A program made the position numbers and the translations under genes. Source: Claveliimonas intestinigallinarum (GTDB lineage Bacteria; Bacillota; Clostridia; Lachnospirales; Lachnospiraceae). Taken from it: a DNA stretch of 64,000 nt. Position 1 is the first letter of the stretch; each line of letters opens with the position of its first letter. Below are positions 1 to 8,682 of the stretch, piece by piece. The notes beneath the pieces were generated by a model. That model made no database searches. It was not told where the DNA came from and saw only the letters and a program-made list of their open reading frames with translations. The stretch spans positions 62,001 to 126,000 of the forward strand of contig DXED01000030.1 in assembly GCA_019115145.1 (NCBI GenBank). Reading direction: 5' to 3'.

Positions 1-76
1 CTATGAACCGAGACTGCACGCAGGGGTGTTCGCCCTGCCGGTCTATGTGGAGGAGCTGCTGGAAGATGTTGAATAA
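1..76 (+). CDS. speE: Spermidine synthase, C-terminal end (partial)
   Basis: An open frame enters from outside the window and stops with TAA at 74-76. The last 24 residues end in a stretch reading HAGVFALPVYVEELL, which resembles the C-terminal strand and helix of the aminopropyltransferase SpeE. The end overlaps the next gene, speB, by 11 bases, as expected for translational coupling in a polyamine operon. In the family, SpeE moves the aminopropyl group of decarboxylated SAM to putrescine. Only the tail is visible, so the identification leans on this short match and on the operon context. Confidence 0.6.
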   Translation, partial: YEPRLHAGVFALPVYVEELLEDVE

Positions 77-926
77 AAATATTGTAGATTACATGGGATG
101 TGACTGTACATACGAGGAGGCGGACATTGTCCTTTACGGGGCGCCCTTTGACTCCACCACCTCCTTCCGGCCGGGGACCCGCTTTGCCGGAGGCGCCATC
201 CGGGCGGACTCCTACGGGCTGGAGACTTACAGCCCTTACCAGGACAGAAGCCTGGAGGAGTGCCGGGTCTTTGACATGGGAGATCTGGAGCTGGCCATCG
301 GAAGTTCGGAGAAGGTGCTGGATCAGATTGAGGAGACGGCCGGGGAGATCTTCCGGGACGGGAAGCTGCCCTTCCTCATCGGGGGAGAGCACCTGGTGAC
401 CCTGGGAAGTGTCCGGGCGGCGGCCCGGAAATATCCGGATCTTCACATCCTGCACTTTGACGCCCACACGGACCTGCGGGAGGATTACCTGGGGGTGGAG
501 CTGTCCCACGCCTGCGTCCTTCGGCGGTGCTGGGAGCTGCTGGGGGATGGCCGCATCCACCAGTTCGGCATCCGCTCCGGGGAGAGGGCGGAGTTTGGCT
601 GGGCCCGGGAGGGACACACGGATCTTCATCCTTTCACCCTGGAGGGACTGGGGGAGACGCTGGAGAAACTGAAGGGCGTCCCGGTGTACTTCACAGTAGA
701 TATGGATGTGATGGACCCTTCCGTCTTTCCCGGGACGGGAACGCCGGAGCCGGGAGGCGTAAGTTATATGGAGCTGCAGAGAGCCGTGACGGAAGTGTGC
801 CGGAAGGCAGAGGTCATCGGGTGCGACGTGACAGAGCTGAGTCCGCCTTTTGACCCCACAGGGGCTTCCACGGCCGCGGCATGCAAGATCATAAGGGAGA
901 TGCTCATCGCCCTTGGAACAAAATAG
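66..926 (+). CDS. speB: Agmatinase / arginase-family ureohydrolase
   Basis: This 286-residue protein belongs to the ureohydrolase family and probably hydrolyses agmatine to putrescine and urea. The binuclear manganese motifs are visible: GGEH in the first third, HFDAHTD in the middle and DMDVMDP in the second half. I chose the ATG at 66 because the GGAGGAG at 48-54 precedes it and the family normally begins with a short MLNKN-like N-terminus; an upstream in-frame ATG at 3 would add 21 cysteine-rich residues that belong to the speE end. It sits between speE and a carboxynorspermidine dehydrogenase, so agmatine is a more likely substrate than arginine. Confidence 0.9.
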   Translation: MLNKNIVDYMGCDCTYEEADIVLYGAPFDSTTSFRPGTRFAGGAIRADSYGLETYSPYQDRSLEECRVFDMGDLELAIGSSEKVLDQIEETAGEIFRDGKLPFLIGGEHLVTLGSVRAAARKYPDLHILHFDAHTDLREDYLGVELSHACVLRRCWELLGDGRIHQFGIRSGERAEFGWAREGHTDLHPFTLEGLGETLEKLKGVPVYFTVDMDVMDPSVFPGTGTPEPGGVSYMELQRAVTEVCRKAEVIGCDVTELSPPFDPTGASTAAACKIIREMLIALGTK

Positions 927-956
927 AAAAGAGAGAAGAAAAGGAGGATATTAGAA

Positions 957-2159
957 ATGGGAAAAGTACTGATCATCGGATGCGGAGGAGTGGCCAGCGT
1001 GGCTATCCAGAAATGCTGCCAGAACAGCGAGGTGTTTTCAGAGATCTGCATCGCCAGCCGCACCGTGTCCAAGTGTGACGCGCTGAAGGAGAAGCTGGAG
1101 GGAACTACAAAGACAAAGATCACCACCGCCCAGGTGGATGCGGACAATGTGGAGGAGCTGAAGGCGCTCATCAGAAAAGTGGAGCCGGAGGTGGTGCTGA
1201 ACCTGGCTCTTCCCTACCAGGACCTTCACATCATGGACGCCTGCCTGGCCTGCGGCGTACACTATGTGGACACGGCCAACTACGAGCCCGAGGACACGGC
1301 AAAATTTGAGTACAAATGGCAGTGGGCCTACCGGGACGCCTACGAGAAGGCAGGCCTTACAGCTCTTCTTGGAAGCGGTTTCGATCCGGGAGTGACCAGT
1401 GTGTTCTCCGCCTACGCGCTGAAGCACTATTTTGACGAGATCAACTATATCGACATCCTGGACTGCAATGCGGGAGACCACGGCTATCCCTTTGCCACCA
1501 ACTTCAACCCGGAGATCAACATCCGGGAGGTGTCCGCCAAAGGCTCCTACTGGGAGGACGGACACTGGGTGGAGACAGAGCCCATGGAGATCAAGCGGGT
1601 CTACAACTTCCCGGAGATCGGCCCGAAGGATATGTATCTTCTCCACCACGAGGAGATCGAGTCGCTGGCTCTCAATATCCCTGGCATCAAGAGGATCCGC
1701 TTCTTTATGACATTCGGGGAGAGCTATCTCACTCACCTGCGGTGCCTGGAGAATGTGGGGATGACCTCCATTGAACCCATTATGTTTGAGGGGAAAGAGA
1801 TCGTGCCCCTGCAGTTCTTAAAAGCCGTACTGCCGGATCCCTCCTCCCTGGGACCGCGGACAAAGGGAAAGACAAACATCGGCTGCATCTTTGTGGGAAA
1901 GAAAGACGGAAAAGAGAAGAAGATCTACATTTACAATACCTGTGATCACCAGGAGTGCTACAAAGAGGTGGGCTCCCAGGCAGTGGCCTACACTACAGGC
2001 GTGCCGGCCATGATCGGCGCCATGATGATCTTAAACGGCACATGGAAGAAGCCGGGCGTGTATAATATGGAAGAGTTTGACCCGGATCCGTTCATGGAAG
2101 CGCTGAACAAGTGGGGACTTCCCTGGAAGGTCAGCGAGGACCCGGAGCTGGTGGACTAG
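957..2159 (+). CDS. Carboxynorspermidine dehydrogenase (saccharopine dehydrogenase family)
   Basis: A 400-residue oxidoreductase with an N-terminal Rossmann motif (IIGCGGVASVA, residues 5-15) and the saccharopine dehydrogenase fold. In polyamine operons this family condenses a diamine with aspartate semialdehyde and reduces the product with NADPH, giving carboxynorspermidine or carboxyspermidine. A strong AGGAGG lies just before the ATG. The next gene is the matching decarboxylase, which makes this assignment much more likely than lysine metabolism. The preferred diamine (putrescine or diaminopropane) cannot be read from the sequence; with agmatinase upstream, putrescine is the simple guess. 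Confidence 0.88.
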   Translation: MGKVLIIGCGGVASVAIQKCCQNSEVFSEICIASRTVSKCDALKEKLEGTTKTKITTAQVDADNVEELKALIRKVEPEVVLNLALPYQDLHIMDACLACGVHYVDTANYEPEDTAKFEYKWQWAYRDAYEKAGLTALLGSGFDPGVTSVFSAYALKHYFDEINYIDILDCNAGDHGYPFATNFNPEINIREVSAKGSYWEDGHWVETEPMEIKRVYNFPEIGPKDMYLLHHEEIESLALNIPGIKRIRFFMTFGESYLTHLRCLENVGMTSIEPIMFEGKEIVPLQFLKAVLPDPSSLGPRTKGKTNIGCIFVGKKDGKEKKIYIYNTCDHQECYKEVGSQAVAYTTGVPAMIGAMMILNGTWKKPGVYNMEEFDPDPFMEALNKWGLPWKVSEDPELVD

Positions 2160-2168
2160 GAGAGAAAG

Positions 2169-3314
2169 ATGAGAGAAAGCAAGATACATACGCCCTGCTA
2201 CATCGTGCAGGAGCGGGCGCTCAAGGAAAATCTGGAGCAGCTTGCCGGCCTGGCCCGGGAGACGGGATGCCGGATCCTGCTGGCTCAGAAGGCCTTCTCC
2301 ATGTTCCGGGTCTACCCCCTCATAGGAAACTATCTGGCAGGGACCACAGCCAGCGGCCTCTACGAGGCCAGGCTGGGGGCGGAGTGCATGGGGAAGGAGA
2401 ACCACATCTTCTCCCCCGCCTACCGGGAGGAGGAGATGGGCGAAATCCTCTCCCTTTGCGGACACGTAGTCCTCAACTCCCCCCAGCAGATACGGAGATA
2501 CAAGAGGCAGATCCTGGCGGCGGGCAGAAGCGTGGGACTTCGTGTCAACCCGGAGTGCTCCACCCAGGAGGGCCACGCCATCTACGATCCCTGCGCCCCC
2601 GGCTCCCGGCTGGGGACTACCCTCTCCCAGCTTGAGAGGGCCCTTGCGGAGACGCCGGACCTGCTGGAGGGGATAGAGGGGCTGCATTTCCACACTCTGT
2701 GCGAGCAGGACGCGGACGCCCTGGCAGTTACCCTGGATGCAGTGGTGGAAAAGTTCGGTGTGTACATGGCGAAGATGAAGTGGGTGAACCTGGGCGGAGG
2801 ACATCATATCACCCGCCCGGGGTACCACATGGAGACGCTGAAGCAGTGCATCCGCCGGGTGCAGAAGCTCTGCGGAGGGACAGTCTATCTGGAGCCCGGG
2901 GAGGCGGTGGCGCTGCAGGCCGGGACGCTTCGGACCAGTGTGCTGGAGATCACGGAAAACGGCGTGCAGACAGCCATCCTGGACGCCTCCGCCGCCTGCC
3001 ATATGCCGGACGTGCTGGAGATGCCCTACCGCCCGCCCCTTTCCGGGGCAGGCCTTCCAGGGGAGAAACCTTTCACATACCGCCTGGCAGGCCCCACCTG
3101 TCTGGCGGGGGATGTGATCGGAGACTACTCCTTTGACCGGCCCTTAGAGACCGGGGATGTGCTGGAGTTCCAGGATATGGCCATCTACTCCATGGTAAAA
3201 AACAATACATTCAACGGCATGGCCCTTCCGGACATCGTCCTTGAGCGGGAGGACGGGAGCAGGGAGCTGGTGCGCAGGTTCGGCTATGAAGATTTTAAAG
3301 GCAGGCTTTCGTAA
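2169..3314 (+). CDS. nspC: Carboxynorspermidine/carboxyspermidine decarboxylase
   Basis: A 381-residue PLP enzyme of the alanine racemase-like fold III decarboxylases. Near the N-terminus is the AQKAF segment whose lysine should hold PLP; HFHTLCEQ lies in the barrel, and GGGHH followed by a LEPGEA motif matches the NspC/LysA pattern. It starts 9 bases after the dehydrogenase stop and completes the carboxy-aminopropyl route to norspermidine or spermidine. Its stop codon lies inside the loop of the terminator hairpin, so this is the end of the operon. Confidence 0.92.
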   Translation: MRESKIHTPCYIVQERALKENLEQLAGLARETGCRILLAQKAFSMFRVYPLIGNYLAGTTASGLYEARLGAECMGKENHIFSPAYREEEMGEILSLCGHVVLNSPQQIRRYKRQILAAGRSVGLRVNPECSTQEGHAIYDPCAPGSRLGTTLSQLERALAETPDLLEGIEGLHFHTLCEQDADALAVTLDAVVEKFGVYMAKMKWVNLGGGHHITRPGYHMETLKQCIRRVQKLCGGTVYLEPGEAVALQAGTLRTSVLEITENGVQTAILDASAACHMPDVLEMPYRPPLSGAGLPGEKPFTYRLAGPTCLAGDVIGDYSFDRPLETGDVLEFQDMAIYSMVKNNTFNGMALPDIVLEREDGSRELVRRFGYEDFKGRLS

Positions 3315-3324
3315 GCCTGCCTTT
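3297..3324 (+). terminator. Rho-independent terminator of the polyamine operon
   Basis: A perfect 12-base-pair stem (3297-3308 with 3313-3324) with a TCGT loop and a short T-run. The nspC stop codon is in the loop and 3' arm. Confidence 0.85.
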
Positions 3325-3344
3325 TCCGTGGCCGTGCGGGAAGC

Positions 3345-4223
3345 TCAGAATTCCCGCACGCCGTACTGATCCCTGTACTGCTTCAGCGTCATGCCGGTGT
3401 GCTTCTTGAAGGTCTTTCCCAGATGGCTCTGAGAAGAAAAGCCCAGGTAGGCGGCGATCTCACTGTAGGAGTAGGGGGAGTAGGAGAGCAGGTTTTTTGT
3501 CAGCCCGACCTTTTCGCGCAGGATAAAATCCGTGATGGTGAGACCCTCGTGCTGGCGGAAGATCTCGGACAGATAATTGGCGTTCAGGTACAGCTCGTCC
3601 GCAATGTCCTGGATGCGGATTTTTTCATGGAGATGCTTGAATATATAGTCCTTGCACTGGTCCACCCTGGGGTTCTGGTCTTTCCTTGGCCGGCCTGCCT
3701 TCTGGGAATTTAAGTCCGCCACCATCTCTGCATATTTGAATTCAAACTGGTGCATCATGTTCAGCAGGACAGCCGTGTCTGATTCCTCCTCCAGCTTCTG
3801 GATGAAGACGTCGCTCATGGAGAAGGATACCTCCGGGAGAAGGCCGCCTCTGATGGCTGCACGGCTTGCCAGCGTGACCACCACAATGCCCCGGTTGCGC
3901 ATGTGGCGGACCTCGTCTTTGGCCAGTGTCCCGATCTTTCCCGTGTAGTCCTCCTGCAGGCTGCGCCGGAGCATGCCGATGTCCCCGTGCTCGATGCTGG
4001 AGAACTCCCGCAGCTCCTGGTCGTAAGGATTGTGGGGCTGCTCCTGCTCCCTCCGGTCAAAGACCAGGGAGGAGAAGTCCTCCATGATGGCGTCGTCCAT
4101 GGAGCTGTCCATGCAGTTGGCGGTCACCAGGTCGTCCCGGGAGAGGAAGCTGGTGTGCAGCAGGTTGTAGACGAGGAGCACATGGGAGGTGAAGTCGGAG
4201 AACTCGCACTCCGGGGCAGACAT
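3345..4223 (-). pseudogene. AraC-family regulator lacking its N-terminal part
   Basis: The 292-residue frame ends in a complete AraC DNA-binding region with two helix-turn-helix units (IQDIADELYLNANYLSEIF and the second one around YSYSEIAAYLGF). Before it lies the helical region, with the LASRAAIRGG segment, that I associate with regulators of about 400 residues in Lachnospiraceae. Such proteins carry roughly 110-150 more residues at the N-terminus, and these are absent. The frame instead runs head-on into the GH42 gene, whose 5' end is missing too. A deletion that removed the divergent promoters and both gene starts is the simplest reading. No ribosome site precedes the apparent ATG. It may be dead, or may give a constitutive DNA-binding fragment. 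Confidence 0.65.
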
Positions 4224-5472
4224 TGCCCAGGACGGGTATTCCTATTGCGTACAGCCGGATCTCAATCACTATGAGGCATCGAAGTGCGTAGACCTTGCGG
4301 GCACGGATATCTACTTTCCCACCCAGGATGAGCTGACCGGAACGGAGGCAGCATTTGGCGGGGACTCCATACGAAGCCTGAAGAATGAAAATTATCTGGT
4401 GCTGGAGAGCCAGGCTCAGGCATTCAAGTACTGGACTCCCTATCCGGGACAGCTCCGGCTCCACGCCTACAGCCACCTGGCCAGCGGCGCTATAGGGGAG
4501 CTCTACTGGAACTGGCACTCTATCCACAACGGGTATGAGACCTACTGGCGCGGCATACTGAGCCATGACCTGCTTCCAAATCCGGCCTACACAGAGATAT
4601 GCGATATCGGCCGGGAATGGAAGGAACACGGGGCGGAGCTGGCCGGGCTGAAGAAAAAGAACCGGATTGCCCTCCTTGTGGACAACCGCTCACTGACTGC
4701 TCTTCAGTGGTTCCCCATTGACAGGGACTTAAGCTACAACGATGTGGTCCGGTGGATGTACGACAGCCTCTATGAGCTGAACCTGGAGTGCGACGTGGTG
4801 GACGCCCACGCCCTGGAGGAGGACCGTTACGATATGATCGTCACCCCAGCCCTCTACTGCGCCGGGGAGGAGCTCATTCACCGCCTTGACGCCTTTGTAA
4901 AGCGGGGCGGAGTCCTTGTCAGCTCCTTCCGTTCCTTTGTGGCGGATGAGCACTCCAGCGTGTACCCGGATGTCCAGCCCCATGGACTGACGGACTGCTT
5001 CGGAATGACCTACAATCAGTTCACAGAGCCCGGCAGGACTTCCATTGCAGGAGAGAAGGTCCGGTATTTTATGGAGCTTCTAAAGCCGGAGACAGCGGAG
5101 GCGAAGGCATCCTATGCGCACCCCTACTGGGGGCAGTACGCGGGGATCACGAGGAACCGGTACGGAGCCGGAGCTGCCTGGTACGTGGGCTGCTGTACGG
5201 AGAAGAGGCTTCTGAAGGATGTGTACAGGCAGGCAGCGGCAGACGCAGGAATTTCTATGCCATCCTGTGAGTGGCCTGTCACTCTCAGAAGCAGTGAGAC
5301 AGAGGACGGGAGAAGGCTGCACTTTATCCTCCACTACAGCCAGGAGGAGCGGACAATCCCCTGCCCCTTTGATCACGGGACAGACATTCTGACAGGGAAA
5401 AGCTATGACAGGCAGGCTCCGATCCATCTGAAGGACTGGGATGTGGTGATCCTGGAGGAGAGACGGAAGTAA
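4189..5472 (+). pseudogene. GH42 beta-galactosidase, N-terminal half missing
   Basis: Family-like sequence begins at about 4234 (GYSYCVQPDLNHYEAS) and continues to the normal C-terminus: end of the TIM barrel, the trimerisation domain with the WFPIDRDLSYNDV and YDMIVTPALY segments, and the beta-sandwich tail. GH42 enzymes are usually about 650-690 residues; here only about 415 remain, and the region carrying the acid/base glutamate is lost. The first 15 codons of the open frame are antisense to the AraC gene and look like read-in sequence. It is followed 20 bases later by GH30. An active enzyme is unlikely. A chimeric assembly could give the same picture. Confidence 0.7.
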
Positions 5473-5492
5473 AAGCGTGGAGGAGAGAGGAA

Positions 5493-6845
5493 ATGCTGCA
5501 TTTATATATGGCAGAGAGCCCGGAGAGACTTTATCCGGAGCGAAGAGAAGAACAGTATACATTTATCCCGGAGGACGGCACAGAGAACGAGGTGGTCAAT
5601 CTGTATCCTGACGTCACCTTCCAGACTATGGAGGGCTTTGGAGGGGCTGTCACAGACGCGGCCGGATATGTGTTTTCCAGGATGGACAAAGCCAGGCAGG
5701 AGGAGCTGCTGGACATGTATTTCGGGGAGGAGGGCATGCACTACAACCGAGTGCGCCTCCACATGGACAGCTGCGATTTTTCCACCCGGCTCTACTCAGC
5801 CGTGGAGGACGAGACAGACGATAATCTGGACACTTTTTCCTTTGCTCACACGGAAAAACACATGATTCCTCTCCTGGAGGCGGCCCAGAAGAGAGCGGGG
5901 AAAAAGCTGAAGATCATGCTCTCCGCCTGGTCTCCGCCGGAGTTCATGAAGACAAACGGGAGCCGCATCGGAGGCGGCTCCCTGAAAAAGGAGTACTACG
6001 GGAGATGGGCCCGGTATCTGTGCCGCTACATTGAGGAGTTTGAAAAGAGGGGCTATGAGGTGGAGCGCATGTCCCTCCAGAACGAACCCGCCGCCGTGCA
6101 GACATGGGACTCCTGCGTCTACACGGTGGAGGAGGAAAAGATATTTCTGCGGGATCACCTCTTCCCGGAGATGAAGAAGAGAGGGCTGGAACACGTGGAG
6201 ATCTTTGGCTGGGACCACAACAAGGAGCGGCTTTTTGAGAGGGCCCGGGGGCTCATCGATGAGAGGACGGACTCCATGATCACAGGGCTGGCCTTTCACT
6301 GGTACAGCGGGGATCATTTTGAGGCCCTGGATCTGGTGCGGCAGATGTACCCGGACAAGAAGCTGATCCTGTCCGAGAGCTGTCTGGAATTCGGAAAATA
6401 CGACAAGGACTTGGAGACGGAGAACGCCATCCGCCTCTCCCACGATATGATCGGGAACCTGAACCACGGCATGTCCGCTTTTTATGACTGGAACATCCTG
6501 CTGGACGGCCAGGGCGGCCCCAACCACCAGGACAATTTCTGTGACTCGCCCTATCTCTACCACGAGGAGGAGGGGCGCCTGGAGGAGAGGAGGATCTGCC
6601 GGTATTACTGGCATTTCGCCCACTTTATCGAGGCCGGGGCTGTCCGCATCGCCCACACGAAGTACACGGAGAAGCTGGATGTGACGGCCTGGAAAAATCC
6701 CTCCGGTGACATTGCCTGCATTTTCATGAACAAGTCAGACGAAACGCTGCCGGCGGTGATCCGCATGGAGGGAGAACTCTGTCCTATCGAACTGGAGCCA
6801 AGGGCTATCGCCAGCTGCGTGATCAAAGAAGAAAGAGAAGCATGA
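5493..6845 (+). CDS. GH30 glycoside hydrolase (glucosylceramidase/xylosidase-like)
   Basis: A 450-residue retaining glycosidase. The N-terminal part carries the GFGGAVTDAA motif of GH30; the acid/base is probably E198 in SLQNEP and the nucleophile E295 in LSESCLEF. A beta-sandwich closes the C-terminus. There is no signal peptide, so it acts in the cytoplasm on imported oligosaccharides. It starts after a GGAGGAGAGAGG ribosome site, 20 bases behind the GH42 remnant, and is followed by GH43, which suggests xylo- or gluco-oligosaccharide use. GH30 covers beta-glucosidase, beta-xylosidase and beta-1,6-glucanase; the exact specificity is not readable here. Confidence 0.85.
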   Translation: MLHLYMAESPERLYPERREEQYTFIPEDGTENEVVNLYPDVTFQTMEGFGGAVTDAAGYVFSRMDKARQEELLDMYFGEEGMHYNRVRLHMDSCDFSTRLYSAVEDETDDNLDTFSFAHTEKHMIPLLEAAQKRAGKKLKIMLSAWSPPEFMKTNGSRIGGGSLKKEYYGRWARYLCRYIEEFEKRGYEVERMSLQNEPAAVQTWDSCVYTVEEEKIFLRDHLFPEMKKRGLEHVEIFGWDHNKERLFERARGLIDERTDSMITGLAFHWYSGDHFEALDLVRQMYPDKKLILSESCLEFGKYDKDLETENAIRLSHDMIGNLNHGMSAFYDWNILLDGQGGPNHQDNFCDSPYLYHEEEGRLEERRICRYYWHFAHFIEAGAVRIAHTKYTEKLDVTAWKNPSGDIACIFMNKSDETLPAVIRMEGELCPIELEPRAIASCVIKEEREA

Positions 6846-6870
6846 GAGAGACTGGAAGGAGAGAACAGAC

Positions 6871-8394
6871 ATGATAACAAATCCAATTATTCCCGGGTTT
6901 AATCCCGATCCATGTATATGCCGGAAGGGGGAGGACTACTATCTGGCGGTGTCCACATTCGAGTGGATGCCGGGCCTTCCGGTCTACCACTCCAGAGACC
7001 TGAAGCACTGGGAGCTGTACACCCATGTGATCACCGACGATGAGAAGGTGGACTTAAAGAAGCTGCCATCCGCCAAGGGGATCTGGGGCCCCTGGAGCGA
7101 GCCCGTGTATCTCCATTCCTCAGGCTTTGACGCCTCTCTCTTCCACGACGATGACGGACGCAAGTACGTGGTGGCCCTGGAGTGGGAGACAAGAGAGGGC
7201 TACGAGAAGCCGGGAGCCATCTGCATGGTGGAGTATGACCCGGAGAAGAAGGAGATCAAAGGGTATCCGAAGCGGATCTGGAACGGGGGAACAGACCGGG
7301 GCTGCATTGAGGCTCCTCACCTGACCAAGAAAAACGGCTATTACTATATCATGTGCGCGGAGGGTGGCACTGGCTATAACCACTGCGTCACCATGGGCCG
7401 ATCCCGCAGCGTGTGGGGCCCCTACGAGAAGGATCCCACCAACCCCATCCTTACCTCTGTGCCAGGAGAGTCCTACGAGAGACACAACCCGGATCATTTA
7501 AAGCCCAAATACTATAACCCGGACTCCGTCCTGCAGAAGGCGGGGCACGGCAGCTATGTGGAGACGCCGGCGGGGGAGGTCTACATGGTCTTTCACGTGT
7601 CCAGGCCCTTTGTCCCGGAGCTGTGCTGCACTCTGGGACGGGAGACGGCGATCCAGAAGATGATGTGGACCGAGGACGGGTGGCTCCGGTCTGCCTCCGG
7701 AAGCAACATGGCCCAGGAGGAGACGCAGGAGAGCTCTCTGCCGGAGTGCACGCTGCCGCGGACGCCGGATTTTGATGACTTTGACAGTGGGGAGCTGGGA
7801 AACTGGTACTATGCCCCCAGGATCATGCCCCAGAGATTTGCGGATGTGAAAGCCCGGCCCGGCTGGGTGCGCCTCCGGGGACAGGAGTCCAGGACATCCC
7901 TCAACAGGGTCAGCATCCTTGCCAGAAAGCTGACAAGTGTCTACGCCCGGATCACCACGAAGATGGAGTTCCTGCCTGAGGTGCACCAGCACAGCGCGGG
8001 CCTCATCCTCTACTACGACAATATGAACTACATCAATCTCCGGAAATATTACAGCGAGACGCTGGGAGGAAGCGCCCTGTCCATCATCCACCTGGAGAAC
8101 GGCGTAAAGACGGAGTTCCTCAATACCAGGACTGCTGTGGAGGACTGTCCCATTTACCTGCGTCTCTGGATCCAGGGGAGAAAGTCCTGGTTCGAGTGGT
8201 GCTACGATGGGGAACACTACACGAAGATCGGCCGGATCTTTGAGACGGCGAAATTCTCTGACGAGTACTGCCAGTACGGGGAATTCACCGGCACGATGGT
8301 AGGCCTGACCTGCGCGGACAGGGTGAGGCACCAGCACTGTGCGGATTTTGATTTCTTCGAGTACATCGCCGATGAGACAAAGCCGTTGGATTAG
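6871..8394 (+). CDS. GH43 beta-xylosidase-like protein with an apparent internal deletion
   Basis: The protein (507 residues) begins with the GH43 signature GFNPDPC (base D13), has GFDASLFHDD (pKa-setting D87) and GCIEAPH (acid E147), and ends with the concanavalin-like DUF1349-type sandwich common in xylan beta-1,4-xylosidases. Residues 70-74 read GIWGPW. From my memory of relatives, GIWAP opens one blade segment and GPWS(E/D)P closes it about 45 residues later, so an in-frame loss of about 135 bases near 7081-7092 is likely. All three catalytic acids remain but part of a propeller blade would be gone, so activity is doubtful. No signal peptide is present. The start follows GGAGAGAAC at a suitable distance. 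Confidence 0.8.
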   Translation: MITNPIIPGFNPDPCICRKGEDYYLAVSTFEWMPGLPVYHSRDLKHWELYTHVITDDEKVDLKKLPSAKGIWGPWSEPVYLHSSGFDASLFHDDDGRKYVVALEWETREGYEKPGAICMVEYDPEKKEIKGYPKRIWNGGTDRGCIEAPHLTKKNGYYYIMCAEGGTGYNHCVTMGRSRSVWGPYEKDPTNPILTSVPGESYERHNPDHLKPKYYNPDSVLQKAGHGSYVETPAGEVYMVFHVSRPFVPELCCTLGRETAIQKMMWTEDGWLRSASGSNMAQEETQESSLPECTLPRTPDFDDFDSGELGNWYYAPRIMPQRFADVKARPGWVRLRGQESRTSLNRVSILARKLTSVYARITTKMEFLPEVHQHSAGLILYYDNMNYINLRKYYSETLGGSALSIIHLENGVKTEFLNTRTAVEDCPIYLRLWIQGRKSWFEWCYDGEHYTKIGRIFETAKFSDEYCQYGEFTGTMVGLTCADRVRHQHCADFDFFEYIADETKPLD

Positions 8395-8400
8395 TATATG

Positions 8401-8440
8401 GGGACGTAATATTTTTCAAAAGTATTACGTCCCTCTTTCT
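8401..8440 (+). terminator. Terminator after the glycan locus
   Basis: A perfect 11-base-pair stem (8401-8411 with 8423-8433), an 11-base T/A-rich loop and a TCTTTCT tail, six bases after the GH43 stop. Confidence 0.85.
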
Positions 8441-8483
8441 ATGTCACATATTCTTGCGGCGGCGGTGGAAGTGTGCTATCCTG

Positions 8484-8511
8484 TTGACAGGCATTATTTT
8501 TCTCATATTCT
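8484..8511 (+). promoter_or_regulatory. Sigma-A-type promoter before the Rpn-like gene
   Basis: TTGACA (8484-8489), a 16-base spacer and TATTCT (8506-8511). It leaves a leader of about 165 bases before the start at 8683, in which I see no known riboswitch. Confidence 0.5.
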
Positions 8512-8682
8512 TATGTGGCATCTGTCATGTCAAAGAAGGGCCGGGAGTATCTCCGGCGTTCCTGTCAGAAATCTTAATGCTTATTTTCACAATCAGAGTA
8601 AGCAGAGAGGTTTCAAAGGAAGGAGAGAAATATTTCTGAATGTCTTCTGAGGCCTCCTGCGAAAATTAAAGGAGGAGGGCCT

